Below, in pieces: positions 11,924-23,598 of a stretch of 64,000 nt of DNA (the first letter of the stretch is position 1; every line of letters begins with the position of its first letter). A model generated the notes under the pieces. That model searched no databases. It saw only the letters and a list, made by a program, of their open reading frames with translations, and was not told the DNA's origin. The position numbers and the translations under genes are program-made. Where the stretch lies: the NCBI GenBank assembly GCA_020543525.1, contig JAHYIO010000007.1, forward strand, positions 992,001-1,056,000, in the 5' to 3' direction. This DNA is from Coriolopsis trogii (lineage: Eukaryota; Basidiomycota; Agaricomycetes; Polyporales; Polyporaceae).

Positions 11924-13029
11924 ATGCCATCCACACCCAAGGTCACCGTCACTATCCCCTGCCATATCGGCTGGAGCCTCCTCCAGGAGTTTGACAACAG
12001 CGACAACCATAACACTACCATTACCCGCAAAGTCGAACTGAAGATGTCCAAGGAAATCACGGGCAAAGACTTCCTCCACACGGTGCATGAATACTCTCAG
12101 GAGGTCGCCCAGAAGTATGTGCCAACGGTTTCTTTCTATCACCACCGCTCTCAATGCTGACCCTGCCGTCAGGACCAACGTCGATATCTCCGCTTCCGCA
12201 ACGTGGGGTCCCGCTTCAGCCTCGGTCTCGACTGGATTTGAGGCGTCCAAGGTGCTGAAAGACTTTGTGTCATCGACGACCGAAGTCACACGTGAAGAGA
12301 TCGACAAATGGGAGCAGACCGAAACCGTGGAGTACAACATTGGGCCGGGCGACAAGCTGTACTTCTACCAGCAGGTTTTCAGCGGACCTGGGATTGTTTT
12401 TGCGCTCGACACAACGTCAGTCACGAGCCATCAGAAGGGTCCCGATGATGACCAGGACGTCGAAATCGTCGTGGTGTCCTCCCCCATCCGCTTCATCGAT
12501 TTCCTGGACACTGTATACGGTGACAGAGAGAGTGGCGCCCCCGAGGACCGCGTGCTGACCCTAGGCGGCGGTAGCGAGGACATCAACCACGGCTTCAAGG
12601 GCAAATACGTCTGGCTGCAGCCACGCTGGACCTATGACACCACTGCAGCCGCGACTTCGTTCGACATATTCATCCAGGAGGATCCGGAGCATGCCTGGAA
12701 GGACATGGCGGCTGGTGCGGGCGGTGACTACCGCTACGTCTACTCAAACCACGACCAGTTCCAGGCCAGGAAGGTTATCGCCGCTCGCTTGATTCGCAGC
12801 GCCAAGCACCTATCACAGGAAGAGCAGGTGACAATGCTTACCGGTCTGGGGAAAGGATGGTGAGGCTCTCTCATACTTTTCTTGCCAATCATTCTGGCCC
12901 TCTCCCCTAATACCCCTTGTCTTTCGGCTCAAGAGCTTGCTGACGACCAATTGTAGGGTCGCCGGAAAACGGGACATCAACGAGAACCGTCACGGAGACT
13001 GGCTCTACCTCGCCTGGCAGCTCTACTAA
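11924..13029 (+). CDS. Hypothetical protein, possibly pore-forming-toxin-like
   Basis: Three exons (11924-12114, 12173-12859, 12957-13029) encode about 316 residues with no signal peptide. The N-terminal part has a polar beta-rich look (VTVTIPCHIGWSLL). It is followed by a long Ser/Thr-rich alternating stretch (ASATWGPASASVSTGF, FVSSTTEVT) and a VEYNIGPGDKLYFYQQ segment. Such alternating Ser/Thr stretches are typical of the membrane-inserting hairpin of aerolysin-type proteins, and similar fungal proteins are, as I recall, annotated as insecticidal-crystal-toxin-domain proteins. That link is from memory of general features only. The C-terminus has WxxxxQLY, like a small sealing strand. An upstream in-frame ATG at 11864 exists but gives an unlikely extension. 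Function is unproven. Confidence 0.55.
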
Positions 13030-13368
13030 GATCTCTTACGGGAGGGGAATCCGCCAGTTAGCGATCGTCAGCGTGAACGTTCTGGATGCGTTCTCCTGCT
13101 CTGTAGTCGATGTGATTGTGTCAGCGGAAGATATGCCGAATTCGATGTATCCGTCCTTGTCGTGGTCGAAACATGGCTTCAATCATGCCTCTTGGTGGCT
13201 TCAATGTACCTTGTGAGATGATCTAAACCTCGCGAAAACACAAGCATGTGCTATATATTGGCCAAGCACAAACCGAAAGAATAGGGCTGATCTACATATA
13301 ACCACCATGTTCGCCGGAGAAGCACTGTAGCAGATGGCAAACGACAATTTGATCCACGCGGATTGAGG
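13030..13368. other. Convergent 3' intergenic region
   Basis: The region lies between the stop of the toxin-like gene and the stop of the minus-strand release factor. No open frame with coding character and no structured RNA is seen. It presumably holds two facing 3' untranslated regions. Confidence 0.4.
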
Positions 13369-14896
13369 TTAATGTCCTGACAAGACATCTTCGAGGAGTT
13401 CGTCGTGATGACGCTGCTGGAGAGCCTTCAGGAAGTCCTGCAAGCCTTCTCCCTCCATGATCGAGTTGAGGTTCTTCACGGACATACCGAGTCTGTGGTC
13501 TGTCACTCGGTCCTATCGGGAACGGTCAAACAGATATGCATTTTGCGCACCGGCCAACTTACTTGAGCATAATTGTACGTCCTGATCTTCTCGCTCCTAT
13601 CGGCGCTACGTACTAGACTGCGACGCATGTCTCGCCGTTCGAGCATTTCTTTATTGAGCTTCCTATCCATCAGACGTGCACTCAACACTTGGAACGCTCG
13701 ACGACGGTTCTAAAGCTCTGTGAGCACCACGGGCGATGGTATCCTGCCAAAGTTTGCTCACTTGATGTTGACTCCGCTCGTCTTGCATGGAGACAGTGAT
13801 GCCAGTCGGTATGTGCGTCAAGCGGACCGCGGATTCAGTTTTATTGACGTGCTATAGGAAGGTAAGAATGCGGGACGTAGTAATCGACAGCAGAGTAGCG
13901 TACCTGACCGCCGGCACCTCGAGACCGCATGACCTCTAGCCTGATCTCATCCATGGTGAATAGATTGTCAGACGAGCTTATCTCTGCATCCTCAGTCAAT
14001 GGCAGCACCTACATTGCGTTTTCAGCATCGAGGTCCTGAAGAGTACGGGCGTAGACAACGTACCATGACGCTAACGGTGCTCGTATGCACACGGCCGTTG
14101 GCCTCAGTCGCAGGCACTCTTTGCACCCTATGCACACCACTTTCCCACCGCAAGGCATCGTACACACCCTTCCCCTTGACTTCAACGATAGCGTCCTTCA
14201 TGCCTCCAGTCTCCAAAATGTTGCTGCTCAGCACGGTGACGCTCCATCCCTGCGACTGAGCGGCACGAGTGTACATGCGCACAAGGTCGGCAGTGAACAA
14301 AGCGGACTCTGAGCCACCCACTCCTGCCCGGAGTTCCATGATTGCTGAGAGGTTGGATGTCTCGGACGGTGGGACAAGGAGAGCAGGGAATGTAGATTCG
14401 ACCATTCGGGTCATGTTCTCGGACAATGTGGCGTACTCTTCTTCAGCCATAGTACGCATGGTGGGGTCCGGGTCGTTCAGGAGAGAGAGCGTTTCATCCA
14501 GTGACTACTGTAGAGCGTGCGGTGAGGAAGCACTCCCTGATGTATTCTATGAGTATGACGCACCTCTCTAGCGCGGTTCCATTCTGTCCACGCATCCTGC
14601 AGAGGCTCTAGTTCTCGGATTTTCCTGACTTTCTGGATATCTTCATCGGATAGTGCGTCCTCTGATATCTGTGGTGGATATTTGTGTCCACGTTCTGACA
14701 AGCCTGGACGGGCACATACCTCGGACTGTAGCCTCTGCCGCTCCTCAATTCTCCTCTTGACATATTGGACTATGGGTGCATCCTCAACTTTGAGTGCGCG
14801 TGGAGCCTGTCGCTGTGCTTGTGCTTGTGCGTAGGAGATCCTGCTGGTCGTGAAGGCTCTAGCTAGTCGAATCTGGCGAACAAAAGGACGAAACAT
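13369..14896 (-). CDS. MRF1: Mitochondrial peptide chain release factor 1
   Basis: Class I release factor that reads stop codons UAA/UAG on mitochondrial ribosomes and triggers peptidyl-tRNA hydrolysis. The N-terminus starting at 14896 ([19 protein letters not shown]) is basic and hydroxylated, a matrix targeting signal; a longer in-frame start at 15121 is possible but less typical. The PCRF domain has [16 protein letters not shown] and [20 protein letters not shown]. The catalytic GGQ lies in MRSRGAGGQ at about 13905-13930, right at an exon end (donor gtacgc). Downstream exons carry [20 protein letters not shown] and QHQNRR-type positions, then [11 protein letters not shown] and a final exon with [11 protein letters not shown]. 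The gene ends at 13369-13371. All hallmarks are present. Confidence 0.93.
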
Positions 14897-15188
14897 AGAA
14901 ATGGACGGGAACAAGAGACACATGAGCGCCAGTCGAGCCTTGCCACCAAGTCCGAGGCTCCGACTTCTGGCCATGGGCTGTGACACGACCAACTTCTCAT
15001 GAATTACGACTACCACTTCCTGCCTGTGCATGAACCTGACTCTATTGAATGCGGTGGCGTACCAACGGCACCGTTTTGTCTTGCGATAAATACGGGCAGT
15101 GCCTTTGCCACGGGGTCCCATAGCTGACCTGCAACCACTTTACCCCGACGACTCTACGACTGCAGACAAGACTCCAGTCAACTTCGTC
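14897..15188. promoter_or_regulatory. Divergent promoter between MRF1 and a conserved fungal gene
   Basis: Head-to-head spacing of about 290 bp between the start of the mitochondrial release factor (minus) and the plus-strand gene. No clear TATA box was seen. The upstream alternative starts at 15121 (minus) and 15099 (plus) overlap each other, which argues for the internal starts used here. Confidence 0.35.
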
Positions 15189-16766
15189 ATGTTCAATAAC
15201 GCACCAGTAGTGATTCATATATCCAAGGAGCTCGAGGACGAAAGTCCACAACCCGTACGCTCAGGACCTCCTCGAGAGCGACCCAAATCAGACCCATGTC
15301 TTCCGGCTCGTCTGCCTACCAATGGTATGTCCTCCTTTCCTCTATATAGTACACCGTGTCTTCCCACCGACTCGTGTTAAGCATTCATACAGCCGGAAGC
15401 AGACCGAATCGCACCCAGGGCCGTGCAATCTGCTATTGAGCGGGTACACCGGATGTTGGAGGAGATATCGTCACCACAGGAAGACGAAGGCAAACTCTCG
15501 CCATCTACCTCTGCCCAGAACTCTCCGGAGTCGAGCCCTAGGACGCGCCGGAAATCCTTGTTGGACATGATACCGTCCGCGCTCAATGCCGCGAAGACCT
15601 TACGAGGGGCAGCGAGGAATGAGGGACGTGCATGGAAGAAGCCTGAGGTATGCCGCGGTATCCCTGCGTCTTACCCCGACATTATATTGATGATATTGAT
15701 GATAAAACACCTTCCAGCCTTTTGAGATTATGCGCGCAATTGAACGGAAGGACATCATGTTTCTCATGGAAGTCCGAGAAAGATCGTTCGAAGTAGGTCT
15801 GCGCAGAGCTCAATTCACACCTCCGTTAATGATATGACCGCTTCCCAGAGCCTCGTCAAGAAGTCGGGGGATGTCACGCCGCTTATACATGCAATGCGCA
15901 TAGAGCATACAGACATAGCCATTATACTGCTTGGCGCCTTCTCCCGCTACATCAACAATCTGCAGGACGATGACTTCCAGAAGCCTGAGACCATGCAGAT
16001 GCTGAAAATGCTCAGTCAGTCTTCACAATCCTCCTACTCCCTCTCCGCTTGACACTGACCCTCTCCGCAGGGGTGAATCTGAAGATCGCCATTGACTACG
16101 GGTTGCAGAAACAGCAGAAGGACCTCATGGCGTCCTTCTTGCAGACGCTCATCATGAGCGAGGGCGACTCCTGGATAGCGCTGCAGACCGCAGATGTCGC
16201 TGTGGCGCTCCGAATGGGCACGGAGGGAAAGCCAGTCCACAACGCGGAAGCCGCTGTCAGGAGCTTCGCCACGAAGAACCTGGGAAAGGCCGATCTCATT
16301 GCCTCGCTGGAAGACTAGTGCGTGGCATGCTTTCGCGTGGCTCTTGACCGTTTTTGTGACTTGTGTTGCAGCGTGGCGAATGCGACAGCAGACCTGGTCA
16401 TGATGGCCGCATGGTCTTGTGCGCTCTCGACGATCAACGGGGAGCGGATTCCTGTGAGTCCATGAAACGATGCTTCCGGCGGCTGACGCTCATTCTTACT
16501 CCCAGACATACTACTTTGCTCGTGATGATCGTGTCTACAGGGCGTTCGTGGAACGACTTGATATACATAAGGATGTCATTCGAACAAAGCTAGGCCGGCG
16601 TTTGCGTTGGCAACTGAAAGCTCTGCGAACACACCTCGAAGGGCGTAACAGGAATTACCGCGTACGTTGTATCCTCATGCTACTTCCATTACGCCCAGCT
16701 AACCCTTCAATGCAGAGCAAAGTAGAGTCACTGGCACAGGAACTAGACGAAGGTGAAGGACATTGA
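15189..16766 (+). CDS. Conserved fungal protein of unknown function
   Basis: Eight exons read by eye: 15189-15324, 15400-15647, 15718-15792, 15849-16014, 16071-16317, 16372-16453, 16506-16661, 16716-16766. The protein starts MFNNAPVVIHISKELEDE, has a Ser/Pro-rich linker, then an alpha-helical body. The body includes an ankyrin-like stretch (KKSGDVTPLIHAMRIEHTD), VRSFATKNLGKAD, and a C-terminal block (PTYYFARDDRVYRAFVERLD) ending in a Lys/Glu tail. The dense conserved-looking blocks suggest a real, widely conserved fungal protein. No enzymatic motif was found. The junction between exons 1 and 2 is the least certain, and an in-frame ATG at 15099 is an alternative start. Confidence 0.75.
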
Positions 16767-17137
16767 AGCATTTCGGACTCACCCCTGTATTTGTCGGGAC
16801 TCATTAGCGGTAATGTGTATCAAGAAGTGTATCATCGCACACTGTTACATTACTTGCTCCCCCTTCGCTCATACAAGGTGCCCTACGGGTCAAAGTCCAC
16901 GCCCGCATAGTGGCGTATCATTGAGCGTATATTAACCCTGCCTCGGTGATGGGTATTATGCCCATTCGCTAGGCTTCCTCCTGCGGTTCTGCCGGTGACG
17001 AATGCTCGTATAAGGTGCCCCTCGTGTCCGAGAGCACACCACGTTTGGGGGCGTATTATCGAGCATACATATCCTTAGTTCGTAAGTAGTGTACCGCATA
17101 CCGTAATATAAACTGTCCACAGTCGAACAAACTCATC
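16767..17137. repeat. Imperfect ~65-bp direct repeat in intergenic DNA
   Basis: Two diverged copies lie about 135 bp apart, at roughly 16870-16935 and 17004-17070. They share aaggtgccc near the start and ggcgtat...gagc.tata near the end. Each sits downstream of the same convergent gene pair. No coding potential is seen, and the function is unknown. Confidence 0.4.
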
Positions 17138-17956
17138 TCAAGGGATTAACTTGAGACCCTTGTACCAGCTATACCCAGCCACGCCAACAAGGCTGACGAA
17201 TGCAGGCAGGAGGTTCATCTGGACAACAGCATAAATCCAGGCTGTCGCTAGAGGCGGGCTCTGAAAGGCAGTTACGTGGTAACCGACATGCTGACTGACT
17301 GAAGGCGTAGACTCACTTGCCGCATGACTACAAGCCAATTCCCCCGGTTGATGAGCCAGACTAGTCGCGAGCCTGTAGCGCAGGCGAGGAGGAAGAACGC
17401 GGTTTGCATGCGCTTGTCGAACTTATACCGGCTGGCTGTGGAAGGTGTCGGATGTATCGAGCATGGGGCAGATGAAGGAACTCACTGTAGAATATGAATA
17501 TGGAGATGACTACGTGTGATAAGCGGGAATCATCATGGCGCGCAGAGTCCAAAACGTACTAGGTACGCCAGGGACCATCCTGTCCAGGATGTCTCGGAAC
17601 TCAGGCTCTCGGCCGTACTGGTAATGCACCAGACTGGGGAGAGCGTGAGCACTGAGCATTTGGATGTAATGTCAAGAGGGTACGCACATCTCCATCAAGA
17701 GCAGCATGGAGGACATTGGGATGATTAACATGAGGGCGTTGAAGACCTCTTCCGCAAACGGGGACAGACCCTCTTCTTCGCCCTCAGCCATGCCCGACTG
17801 CACGAGTTCTTCCGGCCTTGTAGGCTTCATGTCCCTCGGAACCTGCTTGAGAATGCCAGTCTGTTCAATGATTCGCCATTGCTCGTCCTCCGGAATGTCA
17901 ACTGAAGGCGCATCAGAGGAAGGCGCATTGGCGCGGGATTTACGATTCTTGGCCAT
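17138..17956 (-). CDS. Conserved fungal multi-helix membrane protein (DUF7719-like)
   Basis: Four or five exons encode a protein of about 200 residues. The N-terminus MAKNRKSRANAPSS is basic and polar. It is followed by EDEQWRIIEQTGILKQV, an acidic linker, then hydrophobic helices: FNALMLIIPMSSMLLLME, a second near FWTLRAMMIPAYHT, a third in FFLLACATGSRLVWLINRG and a last in LPAFVSLVGVAGYSWY. It ends KGLKLIP. The pattern matches, as I recall it, a fungal family catalogued as DUF7719, probably an ER or other endomembrane protein. The function is unknown. The start at 17956 is the only ATG that fits, and the gene is divergent to the Faf1-like gene. Confidence 0.75.
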
Positions 17957-18237
17957 AGGGATGGAACGGAATGCGTGCAAGGTTGAAGGTGCGGGATGGT
18001 CGCTGCCAGTCATGCTGGACCCTAACCCTATTCTGGGATTACAGCGCTCGGTAACACGGTCCGGGTCCGGGGCGATCGGAAAAGTTGTCGTACCGCATGT
18101 TCTGTCCTCCATCTTCCCTCACCCATCCTACCCTCTCGAAGCAAGCCATCTATACTCAACACGCCTTGGCCAATCGAGCACTTCTGCTTCACGGTCAATA
18201 CCACGCCTTTCTTGATCCATCGTCGACCTGCTTGCCT

Positions 18238-19465
18238 ATGGCGAACGAAGACCTGCTGAAACTCCTCGAGGCACATGGCCAACAGTTCTTGCAGTCGTTC
18301 AACACACCGATATTGACCGGCAAACGGAAATACGGGCCCGAGGAAACCGAGCGACGGGCTTCGAAGAAAAACAAACCCGACCCAGAGTCAGAATCTGAGG
18401 AAGAGTGGGGCGGGATTACTGGTGACCTTGCTTCGGAGGAGGAGGAGGGAGAAGGGGGCAGTTATTCAGAAGAGGAAGGAGACAATGATACCGACGAGGA
18501 ACTCGACGAAGACGGTACGCGTTCATTGAACCGTTTGTAGGCTTGACCAATTCTCTGACGCGGGAATAGAGGACGATGGATTCACGTATGAGAGCAAAGC
18601 GCACCAGCCAGACGTTGTTGTGTTCTCCGAGACAGGGACGTCTTCTATAGTACCAAAGGCTTCCAAGTCAGGTTTTATGGTCCATTGAAACGTCCACAGT
18701 CGAGCAAAGACATGTCGCTAATACAACCTCCAGTCCTCCAAAGTCTCGAAACTTTCACAAGAGGCCGCACAGCCCTCCAAGCGGAAAGCCGGCGGGGATG
18801 AAGAGGATGATGATCTGTAGGTCGAACCTCTTGACTCCTGTTTCGCATGGCAGTTGACACGGCGTTCAAGGACGAATGCGCAGAACGACGCGCTCTTGCA
18901 CCGCCTAGTGCACACCCAACTACTTTCCGGATCGCTCAATCCCGACCTGAACCTGACTCCAGCCCAACGAAAAAAGGCACTCGCCGGGCGCGTCCTCGAA
19001 GCTGCCGGCAAGGCGAAGCTTGGCAAGGGCGAGGCAGCGGTAAGGCAAGCCGAGCGCAACCGTGCCGCGAAACATGTGCGAGAAGGGCTCGAAGAGAAGC
19101 AGCAAGAACGGCGAAAGAAGGAGCTCGAAGAGGTCTGTCCCAGTGCCTCACAAATCTCTCTCCTGCCTCGATTGCACCGTGCTCAACACACGTGTACCAT
19201 TCTTTAGGCGAAGCACCTCGGGAACTACCACCCGAAGCTGAAGTCGTTGTATGACGATTCGGGAAGTTCGAAGCCGCGGAAACGTGAGCGGGGTATGAAA
19301 ATGGGGGTGGGGTCGTTTGGAGGAGGTATCCTCCGGTTGAGCAAGAAGGAGATCAGCGCTGTAGAAGAGCGCACTGCTGCAAGCCGAGGTAGAGGCGGGC
19401 GTGGCAGGGGCGGGCGCAGTAGGGGTGGCGGTAGAGGCGGGCGCGGAAGGGGTGGAAGACGATGA
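18238..19465 (+). CDS. Faf1/C1orf131-like nucleolar protein with RGG tail
   Basis: The first exon (from 18238) encodes MANEDLLKLLEAHGQQFLQS, a Lys-rich stretch and a long Glu/Asp/Ser tract. Later exons have a basic coiled-coil body with the block LTPAQRKKALAGRVLEAAGK, then KHLGNYHPKLKSLYDDS, and a C-terminal RGG-type tail (RGRGGRGRGGRSRGGG) ending at 19465. The acidic tract, basic helix and KxLGNYHPxLKxLYD block resemble Faf1, a factor for early 40S (18S rRNA) maturation. RGG tails are typical of RNA-binding nucleolar proteins. Exons in 18650-18830 are short and their junctions uncertain. The family assignment is moderate, but the gene itself is clear. Confidence 0.65.
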
Positions 19466-19612
19466 TGCATATTTGTACATACATGTGGGGCTACATAGAC
19501 AATGACTACGCATATGTGACATGGGGGTTATGCATATGTGGCATTCGACAATATTGATTCACGAGAGTAAACAAGAGCAAAACCAGGAGCATTAGCGAAA
19601 CTGTCCGAAAAG

Positions 19613-21695
19613 TCAGTCGTATCTGTCATGGCGTTGGCGATAGGATCGGTCGTCGTAAGAGTCGTAACTTGATCGAGAATGAGAACTGCCCCTGGTCACA
19701 CACACTCTATGTGAAGCACACTGGGTAGCACAGAACCTTCGAAACCTACTCACCCATCTCTGCGAGGATCGCGACGATGCGTGCGGTCGCGGTCGTCAGA
19801 GCGTCTAGAATTGTGTCCACTAGAGCGACCGCGGCGATCGTCGTACCGCGGACTCGACGAGTGCACCAATGTGTCACTGGAACTGTGCCTGGATGCGTCT
19901 TTTAGCGGCCTCGACCTCTCCTAGAAGCGAACGATAACGGCTCACCCTCCACTTCTATCGCTGCGAGCTCTGGGGTCGACGTAGATGACTTCATCGTGCG
20001 GTGAACGAGCGCCAGCTCGTCCTCGCGACGGTCTAGTGTCGCTGATCAGCCGCAAGCGTATGATACCGGCGAAAAACACGCGTACTGGTAATGCGGATCC
20101 CTCAGATACGAATCTGGCGCTATGCGGCTGGACGAATGGGAAGAACCATGCTGAGAGCTTTGGTGCGGACTGCGGTGCGAGCTGTGGTGCGGGCTTTGGT
20201 GCGAGCTATGATGTGAGCCTTGCTGCGACCCGTGCGGTCTTCATGATCAACGCATGAGTGAGCACCCCGTAACGCACGAGTCCAGCCGGAGAAACTCACA
20301 TCGATTCGTGGACAATGGGGCTCCGATGCGTCGAACGCCCACGAAGGTGAGACCGCTCGCTCTCGCTTTGACGCGAATATCCGTCCAACGAACGGCTTCC
20401 TACAGAGACATGATCGTCGTTGTTGAATCCGGCACTACCCAATGATCATGTAAGACGAGCATTGTATGTCGAAGCAGGCTCCCTTCACTCACCGGCAGAT
20501 CTCGCGTCCGTACTGGTCTTGCACTATGACCGGCCGGATGCGCCTGGGCGGTCTGTATCGTCCACTGAAGTCGCCCACGCTGCAGAAGCTTTCATAAGCA
20601 AGCGGTCCATGGGTACGAAGGGGTGCCATAGCGCATATACCGGGTGAGTTCATGACCGTCTTCATCTTCGAATATGACGGGCGCTCCGCTTGGGATGATA
20701 TAGTACTTGTCCTTCTTACCGTTCTTGCCATGCTCGACCACTACGACCACTGGAGGCTCTTCATCTGGATCTAGAGGCCTATCCCAGTACGCAGGATGAT
20801 CACGGGAGGGCTGACATAGGAGTGAGCCGGATTTGTATCCTTATCTGAATATTCGCACGGACCTTTACCACAGGCGGAGCACTCCTCTCCCTGTGCCGCC
20901 GATGTCTATGCGCATGCTCGCGAGGAGGGTAAGAGGCAGATTGATGGACGATGTCGGCGCGCACCGCCTCCCTGGGTGGAATAGGATTATTAACAACAAC
21001 CGCCGGTTCGTGCATGTCGTTCACAGCGGTAACGTGGGGGTTGCCTGCAGGCATCGGCTGCGGTACATAAAACGGTGCACCGTGCGAGCCTGACGGCGCG
21101 GCTGACATCGTTGGGGCGTATGCCGTCTGGGGCCCGAAAGCCTGCTGGAGGCGCGCCAGCGTACTCTCGCGTTGGACGAGTGGAATCGAGGTGTCGCTAC
21201 GGCGGGGGGCTGCAAGAAGGTCTTCGAACGACTCGGTGTCGTCCGTGGGTAGGAGGGGTCCGGTCAGCCCTCGTGGGAGGTCCTGTTCTTCAGGGTAGTC
21301 CTCGACAGTGGCACGGTACCCTCGGCTACGTGAGAAGCTTCCCTGAAGATCGTGACGTCGGTCAGCAAGGTCCATGTCTACGACATGCGAGCACGAGAAA
21401 GCTACACTTCTCGAAGGCGCGAACATTTACCTCGTCTTTGTTTGTGATGTAATGCTGCTAGCGGTGTAGATAGGTGTCAGTACATTGTCACAGGTGTGAA
21501 GAGTGTACGCACCTGGACTCTCTTAGATGAGGATTTTCTGGGAAACACCTTGCGCCAGGCGGAGCTCTGTTGAGGCTCCTGCTCTTCGTACCCATAGCCA
21601 TAATAGTCATGGGGAGCACTGTAGCCGTCATACTGAGCGTAGGCACGGGCCTGCTCCTTCGAGGAGCGGCCGAGACTGGGGAACAAACGAGGCAT
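19613..21695 (-). CDS. Low-complexity Arg/Ser/His-rich hypothetical protein
   Basis: A multi-exon minus-strand gene. It starts MPRLFPSLGRSSKEQARAYA and continues with a Tyr/Gly-rich segment (HDYYGYGYEEQEPQ). A Pro/Ala-rich disordered middle follows (about 20880-21350), then a conserved-looking block EPPVVVVVEHGKNGKKDKYY with IIPSGAPVIFEDEDG (about 20640-20760) and GRYRPPRRIRPVIVQDQYG. It ends in an Arg/Ser/Asp/Tyr-rich tail (SSHSRSSYDSYDDRSY; stop 19613-19615). A short His/Ser/Pro repeat is encoded near 20150-20225. The composition suggests a disordered, possibly RNA-associated protein. No enzymatic domain is seen. Exon borders in the Arg/Ser part are uncertain, and an ATG at 21722 is an alternative start. 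Confidence 0.6.
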
Positions 21696-22409
21696 GACGG
21701 GAATGATGGAATACAAACGCAAGCAAGCAAGATAATCGAAGACAGCAGAGCTAGATGAATGCCGGCGTTCAACGTCGACGACGCGGCGGTACTACGGTAT
21801 GACGAGCAGAAGAGACAAGAGCTAGGACGGGTCAGATGGGTATCAGGACGCCAACGAAGAGGGTGAGATGTGTCCTTATAGCGAGCAGCATGGTCAGCAT
21901 GAGGTTACCGCGCATCGCGGCGAATTGCTGTCTCGCACCTTCACGTCAGAGCGCACGCGCTCTTCTCTTCGTCATACGCGCATGGTTGGCTGGTAATCGC
22001 ACAGGAGATAGGCAGCCAGGGTGTGTCAGGTGTTCGAAGCCTGGAGTAAGCCACGACGCAGGCGATTCGCACGATCGCGCATGTGTAGGTGCAGATGAGG
22101 ATATTTGGCCGACAATGCGGTTACCCGCAGGACTTGATACAAGTAGTACGATTTGCATTGAGACACCCGCACATATCCCACTGTCCATCTCATGAGGCAA
22201 CTCCATCCATCTGTTGTCCCACTGGCGGGAAATCGCTATTGAATGTGATGCCGTACCCACTGCGCAATCGGAACATATCCTGTTCCAAGATGTACTTCCA
22301 GGGGAAGGCAATACAAAGATAGAGCTTACCTGCTGTATGGCCGCTTAGAGGGTGGTCATGGGGGGTTGGGGGTGCAGGGTTCCTAGCGCAACAGCGCTTC
22401 GTTTTCGCT
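21696..22409. other. Intergenic region, nothing recognised
   Basis: About 0.7 kb lies between two minus-strand genes. It should contain the 3' end of the zinc-ribbon gene and the promoter of the low-complexity gene. The open frames here are short and lack coding character. Confidence 0.35.
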
Positions 22410-23598
22410 TCAAAGTAGGTGTTTGACCTGATTTAGCGCTTGTGCTACCTTTGAGATGGCCTCCGCTGTCTGGCTAATCGGAGTCGGGTCGAGTATAGCT
22501 GCGCTTGTCTGGCCGTTGAGCCGTTCTGATAGCGCTATGAGGGTGAGCTCAAGCGATCGCGCGGAGGTTTCCAGAGCCGTCGCAGTAGACGAAGGGGTGG
22601 TGGATATTGCGGTCTGTATAATATCAGGAACGCTGCTAGTCAGGTGAGTGGACAGGGCGCATACAATGTTATCTGGTTGCCGGACCATGGACGCCTGGTG
22701 GAAGTGCACATGTATAAGGAGTCGAGCGCTACAGAAGCTGGTGAGGACATACCTTTGCAGAGGAAGAGCCCGCGACGGTTCTCCCTTTACCCTTGTCGTA
22801 TGCCGACAACGTGGACGACGAACTTACAGCGGGTTCGGAGGAATGTGATGCACGGTGAGTGTCTGCCGGGGAAGCGAACGGCTGCATCGGTACAAGGCGG
22901 TCCTGACCAAACGCATCCTTCACATCGACATACACGATCCCGCAGATCACGCATTCCTGTGATATGAAATCTGAATGAAGAGACGTGCCTTCTAATATGC
23001 TACTACTCGCCTTCCTCGGGTTGATAGTAGGCCCCGCTTTGGGGGGACGCACCAGGGGGATTCCATAGCAATTAGAGTTGGGACACTCGTCGGCCAGCAT
23101 CGCCCATCCTTTCAGCATTCGCTTGCCTATCTCAGCAGAAGCGGTGTCCGACTGTTGACGGCGGAGAAGCAACTCTGCGGTATCCATGATTGGGACCAAA
23201 GGAGGCGAATCAGGCAAGTGGGAAAGCTCAGTTGGGGGTGTCGACGCGCCAGAGTACCAGCTGCTGTTAGAGGTACTAGATACCGAATGCCCGTCATTAG
23301 ACGGCTGAGGTATCGGGGCTGGCCGTGATGTTTGGACGAGAACGGGGGTCGCGGGATTTGCGGAGGACGGTCCCGGGTCGCAGTTCACGCACAAATGAGT
23401 TTCGACGGGTGCTGAAGGCGGGGACCTCATCAGGGGCACTTTCGCACATTTGGTACAGATCCTGTCGGTAAGCACCTGCAGGAATGCTCCGCATGTAAAA
23501 TCGTGGAGAACCAACAATGACTACGGCGTAGCGTAACGCACCCAGCCCTTCAGCATATACTCCCCTAGCCTCTTCGAGACATCAATGACCGTCGCCAT
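22410..23598 (-). CDS. ZNRD2/SSCA1-type zinc-binding protein with two modules
   Basis: The first exon starts at 23598 (MATVIDVSKRLGEYMLKGWV). After an intron the first zinc module continues as LTDRICTKCAKVPLMRSP and ends in a second Cys pair (CVNCD). A Pro/Ser-rich linker leads to a second module, EIGKRMLKGWAMLADECPN with CYGIPLVR and CVICG, so each module has two Cys pairs. This is the pattern of the autoantigen p27 / ZNRD2 family, which usually carries a single module. The C-terminal exon (about 22410-22690) is alpha-helical (SLELTLIALSERLNGQ, VAQALNQVKHLL), probably a coiled coil. Its role is unknown; relatives have been linked to mitosis and protein complex assembly. The duplication within one polypeptide is notable. 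Confidence 0.78.
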
